From: Thalassotalea sp. HSM 43
Lineage (GTDB): Bacteria; Pseudomonadota; Gammaproteobacteria; Enterobacterales; Alteromonadaceae
Assembly: GCF_004752005.1 (NCBI RefSeq)
Contig: NZ_CP038493.1
Span: 682,001 to 746,000, forward strand
Reading direction: 5' to 3'
DNA: 64,000 nt
Of this stretch, positions 26,439-35,578 are shown piece by piece; the stretch's first letter is position 1, and every line of letters starts with the position of its first letter. Position numbers and translations under genes: made by a program. The notes beneath the pieces were generated by a model. That model did not search any database. It was not told the DNA's origin and worked only from the letters and a program-made list of their open reading frames with translations.

Positions 26439-27620
26439 ATGTCAGTGATCAAAATGACTGATTTGGATTTAACCAGTAAACGCGTTCTGATCCGTGAAGA
26501 TCTGAATGTGCCAATTAAAGATGGCGTCATTACCTCTGATGCTCGTTTGAAAGCCGCATTACCAACCATTAAAAACGCCTTAGCCCAAAACGCTAAAGTC
26601 ATGGTTATGTCACACCTAGGTCGCCCTGTTGAAGGTGAGTTTGATAGCCAATTTTCAATGCAAGTAGTCGCTGACTACTTAAGCAAAGCGCTTGCTATGC
26701 CGGTTCGACTTGCCGCTGATTACCTTGACGGTATCGACGTTGCAGACGGCGAATTAGTTATTTTCGAAAACGTTCGCTTTAATGTGGGCGAAAAGAAAAA
26801 CGATGAAGGCTTAGCCAAAAAAATGGCGGCACTTTGTGATGTGTATGTCATGGATGCTTTTGGTACCGCCCACAGAGCACAAGCCAGTACTCATGGCGTA
26901 GGTCAATTTGCGCCTGTCGCGTGTGCAGGTCCATTACTTGCAGGTGAGCTCGACGCGCTTGGTAAAGCGTTAGATAACCCTAAGCGCCCTCTTGTTGCGA
27001 TTGTTGGTGGCTCAAAGGTGTCAACCAAACTGACCGTATTAGAGTCTTTAGCAACCGTCGTTGATCAATTAGTGGTTGGTGGTGGTATTGCCAATACCTT
27101 TATTGCCGCTGCAGGTCATGGCGTCGGTAAATCACTGTACGAAGCGGATTTACTTGATGAGGCAAACCGCTTAACCGCCAATGCTAAAGCCAATAACGGC
27201 GACATTCCGGTACCGACCGATGTTGTTGTTGGTAAAGAGTTTTCCGAGAGCGCTGTAGCGACATTAAAAGCCGTTGCCGACGTTGAAGCGGACGATATGA
27301 TTTTTGATATTGGTCCTGATTCAGCCAGTGCACTGGCGGATATTCTTGAAAATGCCGGAACCATCGTTTGGAACGGCCCTGTTGGTGTGTTTGAATTTGA
27401 TCAATTTGGCGAAGGCACAAAAGCAATCGCTCAAGCCATTGCCAACTCAAGCGCCTTTTCTATCGCCGGTGGTGGTGACACCTTAGCAGCTGTTGATAAA
27501 TATCACATCGCTGACAAAGTGTCTTACATTTCTACCGGTGGCGGCGCCTTCCTTGAATTCCTCGAAGGCAAAAAACTTCCAGCGGTTGCTATGCTTGAAG
27601 AACGAGCAGCAAACGCTTAA
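26439..27620 (+). CDS. pgk: Phosphoglycerate kinase
   Basis: The 393-residue protein has family-typical length and motifs: [24 protein letters not shown], the hinge region [24 protein letters not shown], and the nucleotide-binding [12 protein letters not shown]. It makes ATP from 1,3-bisphosphoglycerate. A CGGAG site lies 9 bases upstream of the ATG. It sits 45 bases after epd and 122 before fba. Confidence 0.97.
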   Translation: MSVIKMTDLDLTSKRVLIREDLNVPIKDGVITSDARLKAALPTIKNALAQNAKVMVMSHLGRPVEGEFDSQFSMQVVADYLSKALAMPVRLAADYLDGIDVADGELVIFENVRFNVGEKKNDEGLAKKMAALCDVYVMDAFGTAHRAQASTHGVGQFAPVACAGPLLAGELDALGKALDNPKRPLVAIVGGSKVSTKLTVLESLATVVDQLVVGGGIANTFIAAAGHGVGKSLYEADLLDEANRLTANAKANNGDIPVPTDVVVGKEFSESAVATLKAVADVEADDMIFDIGPDSASALADILENAGTIVWNGPVGVFEFDQFGEGTKAIAQAIANSSAFSIAGGGDTLAAVDKYHIADKVSYISTGGGAFLEFLEGKKLPAVAMLEERAANA

Positions 27621-27626
27621 ATCTAA

Positions 27627-27647
27627 AGGGCCAGTACAGCTGGCCCT
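27627..27647 (+). other. Intercistronic hairpin between pgk and fba
   Basis: AGGGCCAG-TACAG-CTGGCCCT forms an 8-bp GC-rich stem followed by CATTATAAAA rather than a U-tract. It could cause partial termination or mark an mRNA processing point. Confidence 0.65.
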
Positions 27648-27742
27648 CATTATAAAAATCGATATTACAACTTGAACTATAATAATCGCATGGCAAGTAA
27701 AATTGTGACATGCATCTATCACACAAATAAGGAGTGTTGATA

Positions 27743-28807
27743 ATGGCTTTAATTTCAATGCGTCAAATGCTGGATCATGCAGCAGAGCATGGCTACGGTA
27801 TCCCAGCATTTAATGTCAATAATCTCGAGCAGGTTCGTGCCATCATGTTAGCGGCATCTGATACCGACAGCCCGGTCATATTGCAAGCATCAGCAGGTGC
27901 TCGTAAGTATGCTGGCGCCCCATTTTTGCGTCATTTGATTCAAGCAGCTGTTGAGGAATTTCCAAATATTCCGGTTGTTATGCACCAAGATCACGGTACA
28001 TCACCGGCCATTTGTCAGCGCTCTATACAGTTAGGTTTCTCATCAGTAATGATGGACGGCTCTTTAATGGAAGATGGTAAAACACCATCGAGTTATGAAT
28101 ACAATGTAGATGTTACCCGTCAAGCTGTGGCGATGGCCCACGCGTGTGGTGTATCGGTTGAAGGTGAACTAGGTTGCCTAGGTTCGCTTGAAACTGGTAT
28201 GGCTGGTGAGGAAGACGGCGTTGGTGCAGAAGGCGTATTAAGTCACGATCAACTGTTAACGGATCCAGAAGAAGCGGCTGACTTTGTTAAAAAAACCAAT
28301 GTCGATGCATTGGCTATTGCCTGTGGTACCTCACATGGTGCCTATAAATTTACTCGTCCACCAACTGGCGATATCTTAGCGATTGATCGTATTAAGGCGA
28401 TCCATGAGCGTATCCCGAACACCCATTTGGTTATGCACGGTTCGTCGTCCGTACCGCAAGAATGGTTAGCGGTGATCAATGAGTTTGGTGGTAATATTCC
28501 TGAAACCTACGGTGTTCCTGTCGAGCAAATTCAAGAAGGCATCAAAAACGGTGTACGCAAGGTCAATATTGATACAGACTTACGTCTTGCATCAACCGGT
28601 GCTATCCGTCGTTTTATGGCGCAAAATCAATCGGAATTTGACCCTCGTAAATATTTAAAAGCCAGTACCGATGCAATGTACGAGATTTGTAAGGCTCGTT
28701 ATGAAGCATTTAATACCGCAGGTAACGCAAGCAAAATTAAGCCAATTTCGCTTGAAACTATGTTTGCTCGTTACGAAAACGGTGAACTTAAAGCTGTTGT
28801 AAAATAA
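27743..28807 (+). CDS. fbaA: Class II fructose-bisphosphate aldolase
   Basis: The start is the ATG at 27743 (354 residues), 8 bases after an AAGGAG site; an in-frame GTG at 27734 overlaps that site. Class II (Zn-dependent) motifs are VVMHQDHG (metal His), [32 protein letters not shown] and [14 protein letters not shown]. It cleaves fructose 1,6-bisphosphate to triose phosphates and is the last gene of the tkt-epd-pgk-fba series. A terminator follows at 28831. Confidence 0.96.
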   Translation: MALISMRQMLDHAAEHGYGIPAFNVNNLEQVRAIMLAASDTDSPVILQASAGARKYAGAPFLRHLIQAAVEEFPNIPVVMHQDHGTSPAICQRSIQLGFSSVMMDGSLMEDGKTPSSYEYNVDVTRQAVAMAHACGVSVEGELGCLGSLETGMAGEEDGVGAEGVLSHDQLLTDPEEAADFVKKTNVDALAIACGTSHGAYKFTRPPTGDILAIDRIKAIHERIPNTHLVMHGSSSVPQEWLAVINEFGGNIPETYGVPVEQIQEGIKNGVRKVNIDTDLRLASTGAIRRFMAQNQSEFDPRKYLKASTDAMYEICKARYEAFNTAGNASKIKPISLETMFARYENGELKAVVK

Positions 28808-28830
28808 GCAAATACACATCTATTAATTTA

Positions 28831-28855
28831 AAAGGGAGCTGAGCTCCCTTTTTTG
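28831..28855 (+). terminator. Rho-independent terminator after fba
   Basis: AAAGGGAGC-TGA-GCTCCCTTT followed by further Ts, 23 bases after the fba stop. Confidence 0.85.
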
Positions 28856-29007
28856 TTGCAAAAAATACTGCTTTGTCGTGTTCTATTCGACGCTGTAATT
28901 CTATATAATCGCTGCAGGATTAATAAAAACAAAGCCAGATACCAAGCGATGTATAATCCTACATGCAGTAAATCGCATAACCATATTTTCATAGAAAAAT
29001 AACAATC

Positions 29008-29019
29008 TTAAGCGCTTAA
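29008..29019. promoter_or_regulatory. 12-bp perfect palindrome directly before the DUF481 gene
   Basis: TTAAGCGCTTAA ends one base before the ATG at 29021, occupying the place of a ribosome site, and no Shine-Dalgarno sequence is seen. It is a candidate operator; the cognate protein is unknown. Confidence 0.4.
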
Positions 29020-29020
29020 C

Positions 29021-29917
29021 ATGAACAAAAAAGTCCCCATTTCTTTGCTTGCATTGTTCTCGCCATTGCTGCTAGCTGCAGAGCAATCGAGTAATGCAGA
29101 AGCCATTGACGCGATAGTTGATGCGCTAAATCAAAAACAACAGCCTGAGTGTTATCACTTTACAGACGAAGTGCCACCGGAAGAGTTTATTGGATTTCCC
29201 GAGTGTGACTTAACGCCGTCTAAACTAACCGGCTCTGTCGAAGTTGGTGCGTTTTTTAACACCAGTGACAATGACTACTTTATTGCCAAAGCGCGCTCTG
29301 ATTTAAATCATGAAGTGGGGAAGCTGAGAACCAATTGGATTTTAGATGTATTCGGCCGTAAGTCAGAAGTCGAAGATGATGTAACCGGTAAAAAGCGATA
29401 CGAAACAACCGACCAAAAATGGCTAACCTCCCTGCAAAGTAACTACACCTTAGAAGAAGGTGGCCGTAACTATCTGTTTGGCTATGGCTCTTATGAGGCT
29501 GACCGATTTAATGGTTTTGATTACCAAGCCGCGGTCGCTGCCGGTTGGGGTCGTCGCTGGTATGAAACCGATATTGCCTATTTTGATGCGGAAATTGGTC
29601 CGGGTTTCAAAGTCGATGAGATTGCTGAAACCGATGACCATAACAACCGTACTGAGACGTCGACCATTGTTCGTACCGCAGCAACCTATGAACGCCGTAT
29701 TTATCAGACCATGGAATTTAAACAAACCTTGAGTGCCGAGATTGCCACGAAAACAGGTGAAAACAGTAAATTAAAATCGGTCAGCTCGGTAACCACCAAA
29801 CTGATCGAATCATTGGCTTTAAAATTTGCCTTTACTGTTGACCACAACACCAACGTCGATGGCGACATCGAAAAGACTCGTACTGAAACCTCACTGACTC
29901 TGGTATACAGTATCTAG
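29021..29917 (+). CDS. DUF481 family outer-membrane protein
   Basis: The 298-residue protein has a signal peptide (LLLAAEQS, cleavage near 20) and then repeated amphipathic beta-strands typical of DUF481 (YdiY-like, salt-induced outer-membrane proteins): KLTGSVEVGAFFNTSD, WLTSLQSNYTLEEGG, GYGSYEADRFNGFDYQAAVAAGWGRR and a terminal TSLTLVYSI. It probably forms a monomeric beta-barrel. Two Cys (about residues 43 and 59) in the N-terminal stretch could form a disulfide. It is followed by a LysR-type regulator 80 bases downstream. Confidence 0.85.
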   Translation: MNKKVPISLLALFSPLLLAAEQSSNAEAIDAIVDALNQKQQPECYHFTDEVPPEEFIGFPECDLTPSKLTGSVEVGAFFNTSDNDYFIAKARSDLNHEVGKLRTNWILDVFGRKSEVEDDVTGKKRYETTDQKWLTSLQSNYTLEEGGRNYLFGYGSYEADRFNGFDYQAAVAAGWGRRWYETDIAYFDAEIGPGFKVDEIAETDDHNNRTETSTIVRTAATYERRIYQTMEFKQTLSAEIATKTGENSKLKSVSSVTTKLIESLALKFAFTVDHNTNVDGDIEKTRTETSLTLVYSI

Positions 29918-29967
29918 TCCCCTCTGCGGTTGCCGGCAATATAATTTCTGTTGTCGGCCTCTTTATT

Positions 29968-30003
29968 ATTCATAGCATTTATAGTTAAATAAGTGCTATG
30001 AAT
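29968..30003. promoter_or_regulatory. Inverted repeat overlapping the LysR gene start codon
   Basis: ATTCATAGCA (29968-29977) and TGCTATGAAT (29994-30003) are perfect 10-bp arms 16 bases apart, and the second arm contains the ATG. This is a candidate site for autorepression, or an mRNA hairpin hiding the start. Confidence 0.5.
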
Positions 30004-30936
30004 ATAAATGATATAGATCTTAACTTACTGATCGCATTTGATGTTTTGCTCCGAGAGAAAAACGTCACTAAAGCAGCAGGCCATCTTGGCATAACCCAAC
30101 CGGCAATGAGTAATAGTTTAAAGCGGCTACGATCATTGTTAAATGATCCGGTCTTGGTGCGCACATCAGAAGGTATGGTAGCCACCGAGCGGGCCAACTT
30201 TCTCGCGCCAAAAATTCGCAAAATCCTGTTGGATACCAAAGAAGCCTTACAGCAAGTTGACGCAGACTTTATTCCAGAACAGTCTCAGCGTGTATACCGG
30301 TTGATGGCAAGTGACTATGCCGCATCAACTCTATTGCCAAAACTGTTAGAACACTTAAATGCAGTCGCGCCAAATATAACCATCGACATTATGACCCCAA
30401 GTGATGTGACCTTCCACGACGTTGAAGATGGTAAAATCGATATGGCAATTAACTTGTTTAATGAGTTGCCTTTGTCCTTTCATCAAAAGGTTCTTTGGAA
30501 AGACAGTTTCTCCTGCCTCACCCGTGCTAGTAACCCTATTTTAGAAAATTTTAATTTGCAGTCTTATATGCAAAGTAAACATGTGTGGGTTTCAAAAACA
30601 GGTTTTGGTGTAGGCTTGGGCATGAATCCCAAAGACATTCAAAAGCTCGGTTGGGTAGATGAAGCGCTAGCGCAAATAGGAAAGCAACGCGATATCAAGG
30701 TGTTTACTCGCAATTACCATGTTGCGATGCAACTGGCCCACGATGATCAGTTAATTGCCACATTACCAAGTAAAGCCGCTCATATTCATCGTTTGGATAC
30801 GGGCTATGCGATACTGCCACCGCCTTTTGCAATACCGGATATCGAGTTAAAAATGATTTGGTCACCGCTGTTGCATCATGAACCAAGTCATATTTGGTTT
30901 CGCCAACAAGTGGTCAAAGCAGCAGAGCACTGTTAA
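29998..30936 (+). CDS. LysR-family transcriptional regulator
   Basis: The 312-residue protein has the LysR N-terminal winged helix-turn-helix (about 1-62: NLLIAFDVLLREKNVTKAA, then ITQPAMSNSLKRLR) and a LysR substrate-binding domain (about 95-300). The NodD/LeuO-like DLNLLIAFDVLL start and the VRTSEGMVATERA segment place it in the NodD/YbeF-like branch. The effector is unknown. No gene lies divergently from it; the DUF481 gene upstream or distant genes may be targets. Confidence 0.9.
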   Translation: MNINDIDLNLLIAFDVLLREKNVTKAAGHLGITQPAMSNSLKRLRSLLNDPVLVRTSEGMVATERANFLAPKIRKILLDTKEALQQVDADFIPEQSQRVYRLMASDYAASTLLPKLLEHLNAVAPNITIDIMTPSDVTFHDVEDGKIDMAINLFNELPLSFHQKVLWKDSFSCLTRASNPILENFNLQSYMQSKHVWVSKTGFGVGLGMNPKDIQKLGWVDEALAQIGKQRDIKVFTRNYHVAMQLAHDDQLIATLPSKAAHIHRLDTGYAILPPPFAIPDIELKMIWSPLLHHEPSHIWFRQQVVKAAEHC

Positions 30937-31016
30937 ACCGCAACAACAAGGGCTGAAAATGTTATTGCAATAAAGATTAAATTACCGGCAAAGCACATCG
31001 TTTTAAGCAAGTCATA

Positions 31017-31044
31017 AAAAAGCACCGCCAAGCGGTGCTTTTTT
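31017..31044. terminator. Bidirectional terminator between the LysR gene and a PEP-CTERM gene
   Basis: AAAGCACCGC-CAA-GCGGTGCTTT with A and T tracts on both sides, between convergent genes ending at 30936 and 31086. Confidence 0.85.
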
Positions 31045-31085
31045 CACTATTGGTAAATTCTAATCATGCATTAATGACTGGGCGT

Positions 31086-31787
31086 TTATTGGCGGCGTCT
31101 GCGAGTAGCTGCTAATCCTACTAAACCAAGTGCTAATAACACTAAGTTAGAAGGTTCAGGCACTTCAGCAGGAACATCTAAACTAGATGCGGCGAAACCT
31201 GAAACATAGAACGTTTGATTAACATAAGAAATTGTAAAGCTATCACCTTCACCAAATAAGAACATACTTGGGTCGTCGTTAACCCATGCCCAATTACCTG
31301 GATCCAGTTCCATACCATCAGTTACAGGTTCAAAGTCAACAGACGGACCACCTATATCTGAAAAGTCTACATTAATTAAGTCACCTACACCTAAATTACC
31401 ATCGTGATAGTTATTAAACCAAAGTTGTTGCAAACCAACTTTAGTACCTTCATCGAGACCACTAAAAGTAAATACTAAGTACTCAGCTTCAGTGACATTA
31501 TCATTGCTCGACGGTACACATTGCATAGCGTCGTCCACGTCAGCACAAACACCTAAACCACCAGGTCCAGTATTGTTTGGTGCATCAAGGTACGCATAAA
31601 CGTCATCGTCATCATCAAGATCATCAAAACCTGTAATGGTCAGAGTGTATCCATCCATTTCATAAACCAATTCCAAAGCACCACCCTCAGTCTCACCTAA
31701 TTCCATAAAATTAAGGAAGCCCGCTGAAGCGGTCGAAGAAATCGTCAAGCCTAAGCATGCTAGAAACGCGTAAATTAACTTTTTCAT
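31086..31787 (-). CDS. PEP-CTERM sorting-domain protein (paralogue pair A, 1)
   Basis: The start at 31787 (233 residues) has AGAGG 6 bases upstream; the frame extends to 31808. A signal peptide (SSTASA, about residue 22) is followed by an acidic beta-rich domain with FWFNN-type motif LQQLWFNNYHD and GPGGLGVCAD, then the sorting signal VPEPSNLVLLALGLVGLAATRRRR. Such proteins are processed by an exosortase at the inner membrane and exported to the surface or biofilm matrix; no exosortase is in the window. It is a clear paralogue of the next gene upstream. A sigma-54 promoter lies at 31831-31848. Confidence 0.9.
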   Translation of the reverse strand: MKKLIYAFLACLGLTISSTASAGFLNFMELGETEGGALELVYEMDGYTLTITGFDDLDDDDDVYAYLDAPNNTGPGGLGVCADVDDAMQCVPSSNDNVTEAEYLVFTFSGLDEGTKVGLQQLWFNNYHDGNLGVGDLINVDFSDIGGPSVDFEPVTDGMELDPGNWAWVNDDPSMFLFGEGDSFTISYVNQTFYVSGFAASSLDVPAEVPEPSNLVLLALGLVGLAATRRRRQ

Positions 31788-31830
31788 ATTTAACCTCTGT
31801 AAAGACATAAAAGAATCACCGCTTTAACTT

Positions 31831-31848
31831 ATGCAATTTGCTTTCCAA
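31831..31848 (-). promoter_or_regulatory. Sigma-54 (-24/-12) promoter of a PEP-CTERM gene
   Basis: Minus strand TTGGAAAGCAAATTGCAT: GG and GC are separated by exactly 10 bases, with a TTGCA -12 box. The GC is 46 bases before the start codon at 31787. Confidence 0.75.
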
Positions 31849-32003
31849 TATGTATAAACCAATACAAATCATAAGGTTGATATTTCTCTATCGCTGTTTT
31901 TTTCTTAATCACAACGAAATCGTAAAAAAATCCGACGCTGTTTTTTTCACCAACATTGTTGGCAAAGGCTTGTAGGCTATGTTATTCAACGAACTGATGT
32001 AAA

Positions 32004-32027
32004 AAAGCGCCGCTAATGCGACGCTTT
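32004..32027 (-). terminator. Terminator after the second PEP-CTERM gene
   Basis: The imperfect stem AAAGCGCCGC / GCGACGCTTT (one C-A mismatch) around TAAT is followed, on the minus strand, by six Ts. It lies 28 bases beyond the stop at 32056. Confidence 0.7.
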
Positions 32028-32055
32028 CTGTTACTACAATAAATATATAATTATT

Positions 32056-32748
32056 CTAAATACGGCGTCGACGCGTCGCAATCAGACCGATTAGACCAAG
32101 TGACATTAGCACTAAGTTTGCAGGCTCAGGAACTTCAGCGGGCGGACGTGTCACATCAATTTCCATCGCTGACAGGTAAAACTCCTGATTAAAGTAGGCA
32201 AGTGATACATAGTCGCCGCTGCCAAATACATATTCGCCGGCATCAGCTACCCACGCGTAAGTGCCTTTAACACCGTCAATAACTTCGCCGTCTGCAACTG
32301 GGCTAAATTCACCAACCATACCGCCGATACTGGAAAAGTCGACACTGATCATGTCATCGGCATCTAAACCTTCATCATGGTTATTATTGAACCACAACTG
32401 AGTCAGACTAACGCTTACACCTTCGTCTACTTCGAAGGTCAACATCAATGATTCGTCAATGGTAATGTTGTCATCAGAACCACATTCATCCAAATCTTCT
32501 GGGCACACGCCTAATCCGCCTGGGCCTCTTCGGTTTGATTCATCAAGGTATGGAAATGCCATTTGATCGCCTAACATCGCTGTGATTGTTAGCGTAAAAC
32601 CGTCACCTTCATACACCCAAGATTCACCGACAGAGCCTTCGCCAGGCTCGTTATCGGCAAGATCCATAAAATTGATTACGTCGGCAGATGCGGTTGAAGA
32701 AATCATCAATCCTAGACTAGCCAAAGTAGCATACAGAAACTTTTTCAT
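32056..32748 (-). CDS. PEP-CTERM sorting-domain protein (paralogue pair A, 2)
   Basis: The start at 32748 (230 residues) has GAGGTG 7 bases upstream; the frame extends to 32841 without a ribosome site. It has a signal peptide (MISSTASA), a domain matching its neighbour (LTQLWFNNNHDEGLD, RGPGGLGVCPEDLDEC, SVDFSSIGG) and the PEP-CTERM tail VPEPANLVLMSLGLIGLIATRRRR. It is a tandem duplicate of the gene at 31086, each with its own terminator and sigma-54 promoter. The Cys pair in CPEDLDEC is a difference. The ligand or matrix partner is unknown. Confidence 0.9.
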   Translation of the reverse strand: MKKFLYATLASLGLMISSTASADVINFMDLADNEPGEGSVGESWVYEGDGFTLTITAMLGDQMAFPYLDESNRRGPGGLGVCPEDLDECGSDDNITIDESLMLTFEVDEGVSVSLTQLWFNNNHDEGLDADDMISVDFSSIGGMVGEFSPVADGEVIDGVKGTYAWVADAGEYVFGSGDYVSLAYFNQEFYLSAMEIDVTRPPAEVPEPANLVLMSLGLIGLIATRRRRI

Positions 32749-32796
32749 ATTATTCACCTCAATATTGCAATCGTTATTATAGTAACGAACAGATAA

Positions 32797-32814
32797 CTGC
32801 AAACACCTTGCCAA
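32797..32814 (-). promoter_or_regulatory. Sigma-54 (-24/-12) promoter of a PEP-CTERM gene
   Basis: Minus strand TTGGCAAGGTGTTTGCAG closely matches TGGCAC-N5-TTGCA, with GG-N10-GC spacing. The GC is 51 bases before the start codon at 32748. Confidence 0.8.
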
Positions 32815-33224
32815 TATTGATTTACCCAAATTATTCAGCAACTTAACAAGCGGTCAGTATAGAAAACTACATTTTATAAGCCGTTACGTAAAAAAAGCTG
32901 ACGCAATTCCTATCTTTGCCACTATAAAAGTAGGGTTATTGTTGATTAGTTATTCATTTACCTATGATTTTTGTCTTTCTGAAAATCACTTTAAAAGGCC
33001 AAAACCAATATTTACAATGCCTACAGAGTAGTCACAATATAAACATGGTTAAATAGGCTGGTTTATTATTTTTTGACAGGCAACTGAAAGCGAATTGAGT
33101 ATTTTATGGTCACTTATCTTGTAAAACCGGTTGTTTACCGCCTTGCACTGGCATTTAACAATCAGTTAACATAGGTTAATAAAGACGCAAATTTGATATG
33201 GTACGTAAAGAGGGAGGAAGAACA
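32815..33224. other. Intergenic spacer upstream of the 132-residue secreted protein
   Basis: AT-rich, with no convincing ORF or RNA gene. It includes a GTTAA-N5-GTTAA site at 33165-33179, similar to the three sites near the large lipoprotein genes. Confidence 0.5.
33165..33179. promoter_or_regulatory. GTTAA-N5-GTTAA direct repeat upstream of a small secreted protein gene
   Basis: GTTAACATAGGTTAA has two half-sites 10 bases apart, 45 bases before the GTG start at 33225. It has the core and spacing of the sites at 7938, 10928 and 14593, but the flanking T before each half-site is missing. Confidence 0.35.
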
Positions 33225-33623
33225 GTGAAATCAGTAAAGCTAACTCTACTGTGGTCGTTAATCACTTTTTTCAGCTTACTAAGCTTGAAGTCATATGCTG
33301 TGTCCGGGGATAAATTTCTGTTTAACAAGGAAATGCGTGCCACGATCACGCCTATTTCGATTTCACGCGATGATCTCGGTGCCTATGCATCCTTGATAAA
33401 CAAACCATTGGTTCAATTAGTACAAGCACGAAGCAATGAACCAGTACTATTACATAAATCCAAAGCAAAATCGGCAAATAACGTGTTTGCTCTAGCGATG
33501 CAAATGCAAGACAAAATGCAGTATTACTTTGCGATGATTGAAAACGTTTTTGATAATGACGAACCAGGTTATAGCGATGAAGAATGCCGAGCATCACGCA
33601 TGGCACGTTTCATTCTCTGGTAG
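33225..33623 (+). CDS. Small secreted protein, unknown function
   Basis: I choose the GTG at 33225 (132 residues) because GGGAGGAAGAACA precedes it and it opens directly into a signal peptide (MKSVKLTLLWSLITFF, cleavage near KSYA). An ATG at 33198 in frame has no ribosome site. The mature part is mixed-charge, with a Met/Gln-rich helix (ALAMQMQDKMQYYFAMI) and a C-terminal DEPGYSDEECRASRMARF containing the only Cys. No family was recognised. It is monocistronic, convergent with rnfH, and only 29 bases separate the stops, with no terminator visible. Confidence 0.65.
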   Translation: MKSVKLTLLWSLITFFSLLSLKSYAVSGDKFLFNKEMRATITPISISRDDLGAYASLINKPLVQLVQARSNEPVLLHKSKAKSANNVFALAMQMQDKMQYYFAMIENVFDNDEPGYSDEECRASRMARFILW

Positions 33624-33652
33624 TCTAACTTTGGTAATCTAACTCGGGTAAT

Positions 33653-34006
33653 CTATTCTTTACTCGCAGCGCCACGTAACGGGTTGACTCGTCCACCCGT
33701 TACTTTGTCGGCGCGACCTTCTTGTTTGGCCTTTTCCGCTCGTCGTTTACGCACTTCTTTTGGATCGGCGATAAGCGGTCTATATATCTCAATACGATCA
33801 CCATCATGCACGGTTTGCTGCAGCTTAACCGCTTTGTTCCAAATGCCAACTTTATTGACGGTCAAATCAATCTCTGGAAATTGCTGACATATACCCGATT
33901 CCATAATCGCCTGCTCTACGGTTGAGTTTTCATCAATCAATAGTGAAATCAATGTTTGTTCGGTCGGCAGAGCATAAACCAGCTCTATTGAAATTTGTTC
34001 GATCAT
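33653..34006 (-). CDS. rnfH: RnfH family ubiquitin-like protein
   Basis: The 117-residue protein matches RnfH/UPF0125: ISIELVYALPTEQTLISLLI at the start, a beta-grasp core, VNKVGIWNKAVKLQQTVHDGDRIEIYRPL, then IADPKEVRKRRAEKAKQEGRADK. The exact cellular role is not established. It overlaps ratA by one base (TGATG), the normal ratA-rnfH arrangement next to smpB. Confidence 0.93.
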   Translation of the reverse strand: MIEQISIELVYALPTEQTLISLLIDENSTVEQAIMESGICQQFPEIDLTVNKVGIWNKAVKLQQTVHDGDRIEIYRPLIADPKEVRKRRAEKAKQEGRADKVTGGRVNPLRGAASKE

Positions 34007-34434
34007 CAGTAAACCTGTTTCGCTCTTTGAGTAAACGCACTCACCATAGAATTGGTTAAGCTATCGAATATTCGGCCAAATGCCATCTCGATGAGCTTAC
34101 TGGAAAATTCATAGTCAAGTTTCAATTCGATTTTACAAGCATCGTCACTTAATGGTGTTAGCAACCAATGCCCTGTTAAATATTTAAAGGGGCCATCTTT
34201 TAAATGCATGCTGACTTTTTGATTTTCTTGCAAGGTGTTTTCGGTGGTAAACCACTTTTGTACCCCACCTTTGGAGACCTTCAATGAGGCGGTCATTGAG
34301 TCTTCATTATGGCTGACAATTTTGGCATCAGTACAACCAGGTAAAAACTCTGGATACTTGCAAACATCATTTATTAACTTATACATATCAGCGGCACTAC
34401 GCATAACCAGTGCACTACGATTAATCGCTGGCAT
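34006..34434 (-). CDS. ratA: RatA/COQ10-like START-domain protein
   Basis: The 142-residue single-domain protein matches the RatA/Coq10 family: SALVMRSAADMYKLINDVCKYPEFLPGC at the N-terminus, a START-like beta-sheet with GPFKYLTGHWLLTPL, and a C-terminal helix SLTNSMVSAFTQRA. E. coli RatA was described as inhibiting 70S ribosome association, while other relatives bind ubiquinone; which applies here is unknown. It is divergent from smpB with 123 bases between, and coupled to rnfH. Confidence 0.92.
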   Translation of the reverse strand: MPAINRSALVMRSAADMYKLINDVCKYPEFLPGCTDAKIVSHNEDSMTASLKVSKGGVQKWFTTENTLQENQKVSMHLKDGPFKYLTGHWLLTPLSDDACKIELKLDYEFSSKLIEMAFGRIFDSLTNSMVSAFTQRAKQVY

Positions 34435-34557
34435 TTCTTCTCCTATGTTACATTCGACATGATATCAAAGGATTAGCGAAATCACATCTGGAAAATTTCG
34501 CAAAAAATGTTTTAATCAGTACCATTAATCGCCTTTATCCGTATAATAGTCGCCGTT

Positions 34558-35040
34558 ATGGCAAAGAAAAAATCAAACAAACAAGCAAGTAATACCATCG
34601 CTTTAAATAAAAAGGCGAGGCATGAATACAATCTATCCGATAAATTTGAAGCCGGCATGGAACTTCAAGGCTGGGAAATCAAATCTATTCGGGATGGAAA
34701 AGTAAATATATCAGACTGTTACGTTTTCATTAAAAATCGCGAAGCGTATTTACTTGGCGCTGAAATCCAACCTTTATTGTCGGCATCTAGCCACGTGGTT
34801 TGTGATCCAAGACGAGATCGAAAGCTATTGTTAAATCGTCGAGAACTTGATCGCTTAATAGGCGCAGTAGACCGTCAAGGATTCTCTCTCATTGCGACCG
34901 CGATGTACTGGAAGCGCAATTGGGTTAAGCTGGAATTTTGCTTAGGTAAAGGTAAAAAATCACATGACAAGCGAGCTGACATCAAAGACCGAGAATGGAA
35001 GGTTGATCAAGGCCGAATCATGAAGCACAAAAATCAATAA
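34558..35040 (+). CDS. smpB: SsrA-binding protein SmpB
   Basis: The 160-residue protein has the SmpB fold signatures: [40 protein letters not shown], and the C-terminal basic tail [20 protein letters not shown] that enters the decoding centre. It partners tmRNA in ribosome rescue. The tmRNA gene lies about 740 bases downstream on the same strand. Confidence 0.96.
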   Translation: MAKKKSNKQASNTIALNKKARHEYNLSDKFEAGMELQGWEIKSIRDGKVNISDCYVFIKNREAYLLGAEIQPLLSASSHVVCDPRRDRKLLLNRRELDRLIGAVDRQGFSLIATAMYWKRNWVKLEFCLGKGKKSHDKRADIKDREWKVDQGRIMKHKNQ

Positions 35041-35045
35041 CACAT

Positions 35046-35073
35046 AAAAAAGCCTGCGCATGCAGGCTTTTTT
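35046..35073. terminator. Terminator between smpB and the DUF4442 gene
   Basis: GCCTGC-GCAT-GCAGGC with six As before and six Ts after; it can serve both convergent genes. Confidence 0.85.
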
Positions 35074-35104
35074 ATTAATCGAACATCAGACTTGTTTTGG
35101 CTCG

Positions 35105-35578
35105 TTAGGATATTTTAGGCTTTTTCTCACTAACCCATACGGTTATTACCGCTTTCGCCACCAACACATCGTTGTCATCAAATGCTTCAACCGGGATACC
35201 AAAATCCCCCACTTGCCACTCTTTGTTTTCGATATTGGCAATACAACGAATGTCGGTACCGGCCTTGGCGGTATAATCGACCGTCATTGATTTCGGGATC
35301 CAACGTAGGTTATCAGGAATACTCGCTTCACTGACCGCTCCCATAGCCATTTCCATGCCGTTACAAATTGCAATCGCATGCACAGTACCAATGTGGTTTT
35401 CCACTGCTTTACGCTTAGGTATAAGCACTTCACAGTAACCTTTTCTTAACTCTTTAACCAAAGGTTTTATGGTCTTAAAGTAAGGTGCCCAACGCGCAAA
35501 AAACCACGAAAAAAGTCGGTTACCAAATGCAAATTTGGTCCACTTTTCATATACATCCAATATTTTAGGAAGAGCCAT
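35105..35578 (-). CDS. DUF4442 hotdog-fold protein (putative thioesterase)
   Basis: The 157-residue protein begins with basic/aromatic helices (MALPKILDVYEKWTKF, then FSWFFARWAPYFKTIKPLV), then a hotdog domain with the family segment VENHIGTVHAIAICNGMEMAMG, analogous to the catalytic helix region of PaaI/YiiD-like thioesterases. The substrate is unknown and the active-site assignment is inferred. It is a single-gene unit convergent with smpB and divergent from tmRNA. Confidence 0.85.
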   Translation of the reverse strand: MALPKILDVYEKWTKFAFGNRLFSWFFARWAPYFKTIKPLVKELRKGYCEVLIPKRKAVENHIGTVHAIAICNGMEMAMGAVSEASIPDNLRWIPKSMTVDYTAKAGTDIRCIANIENKEWQVGDFGIPVEAFDDNDVLVAKAVITVWVSEKKPKIS

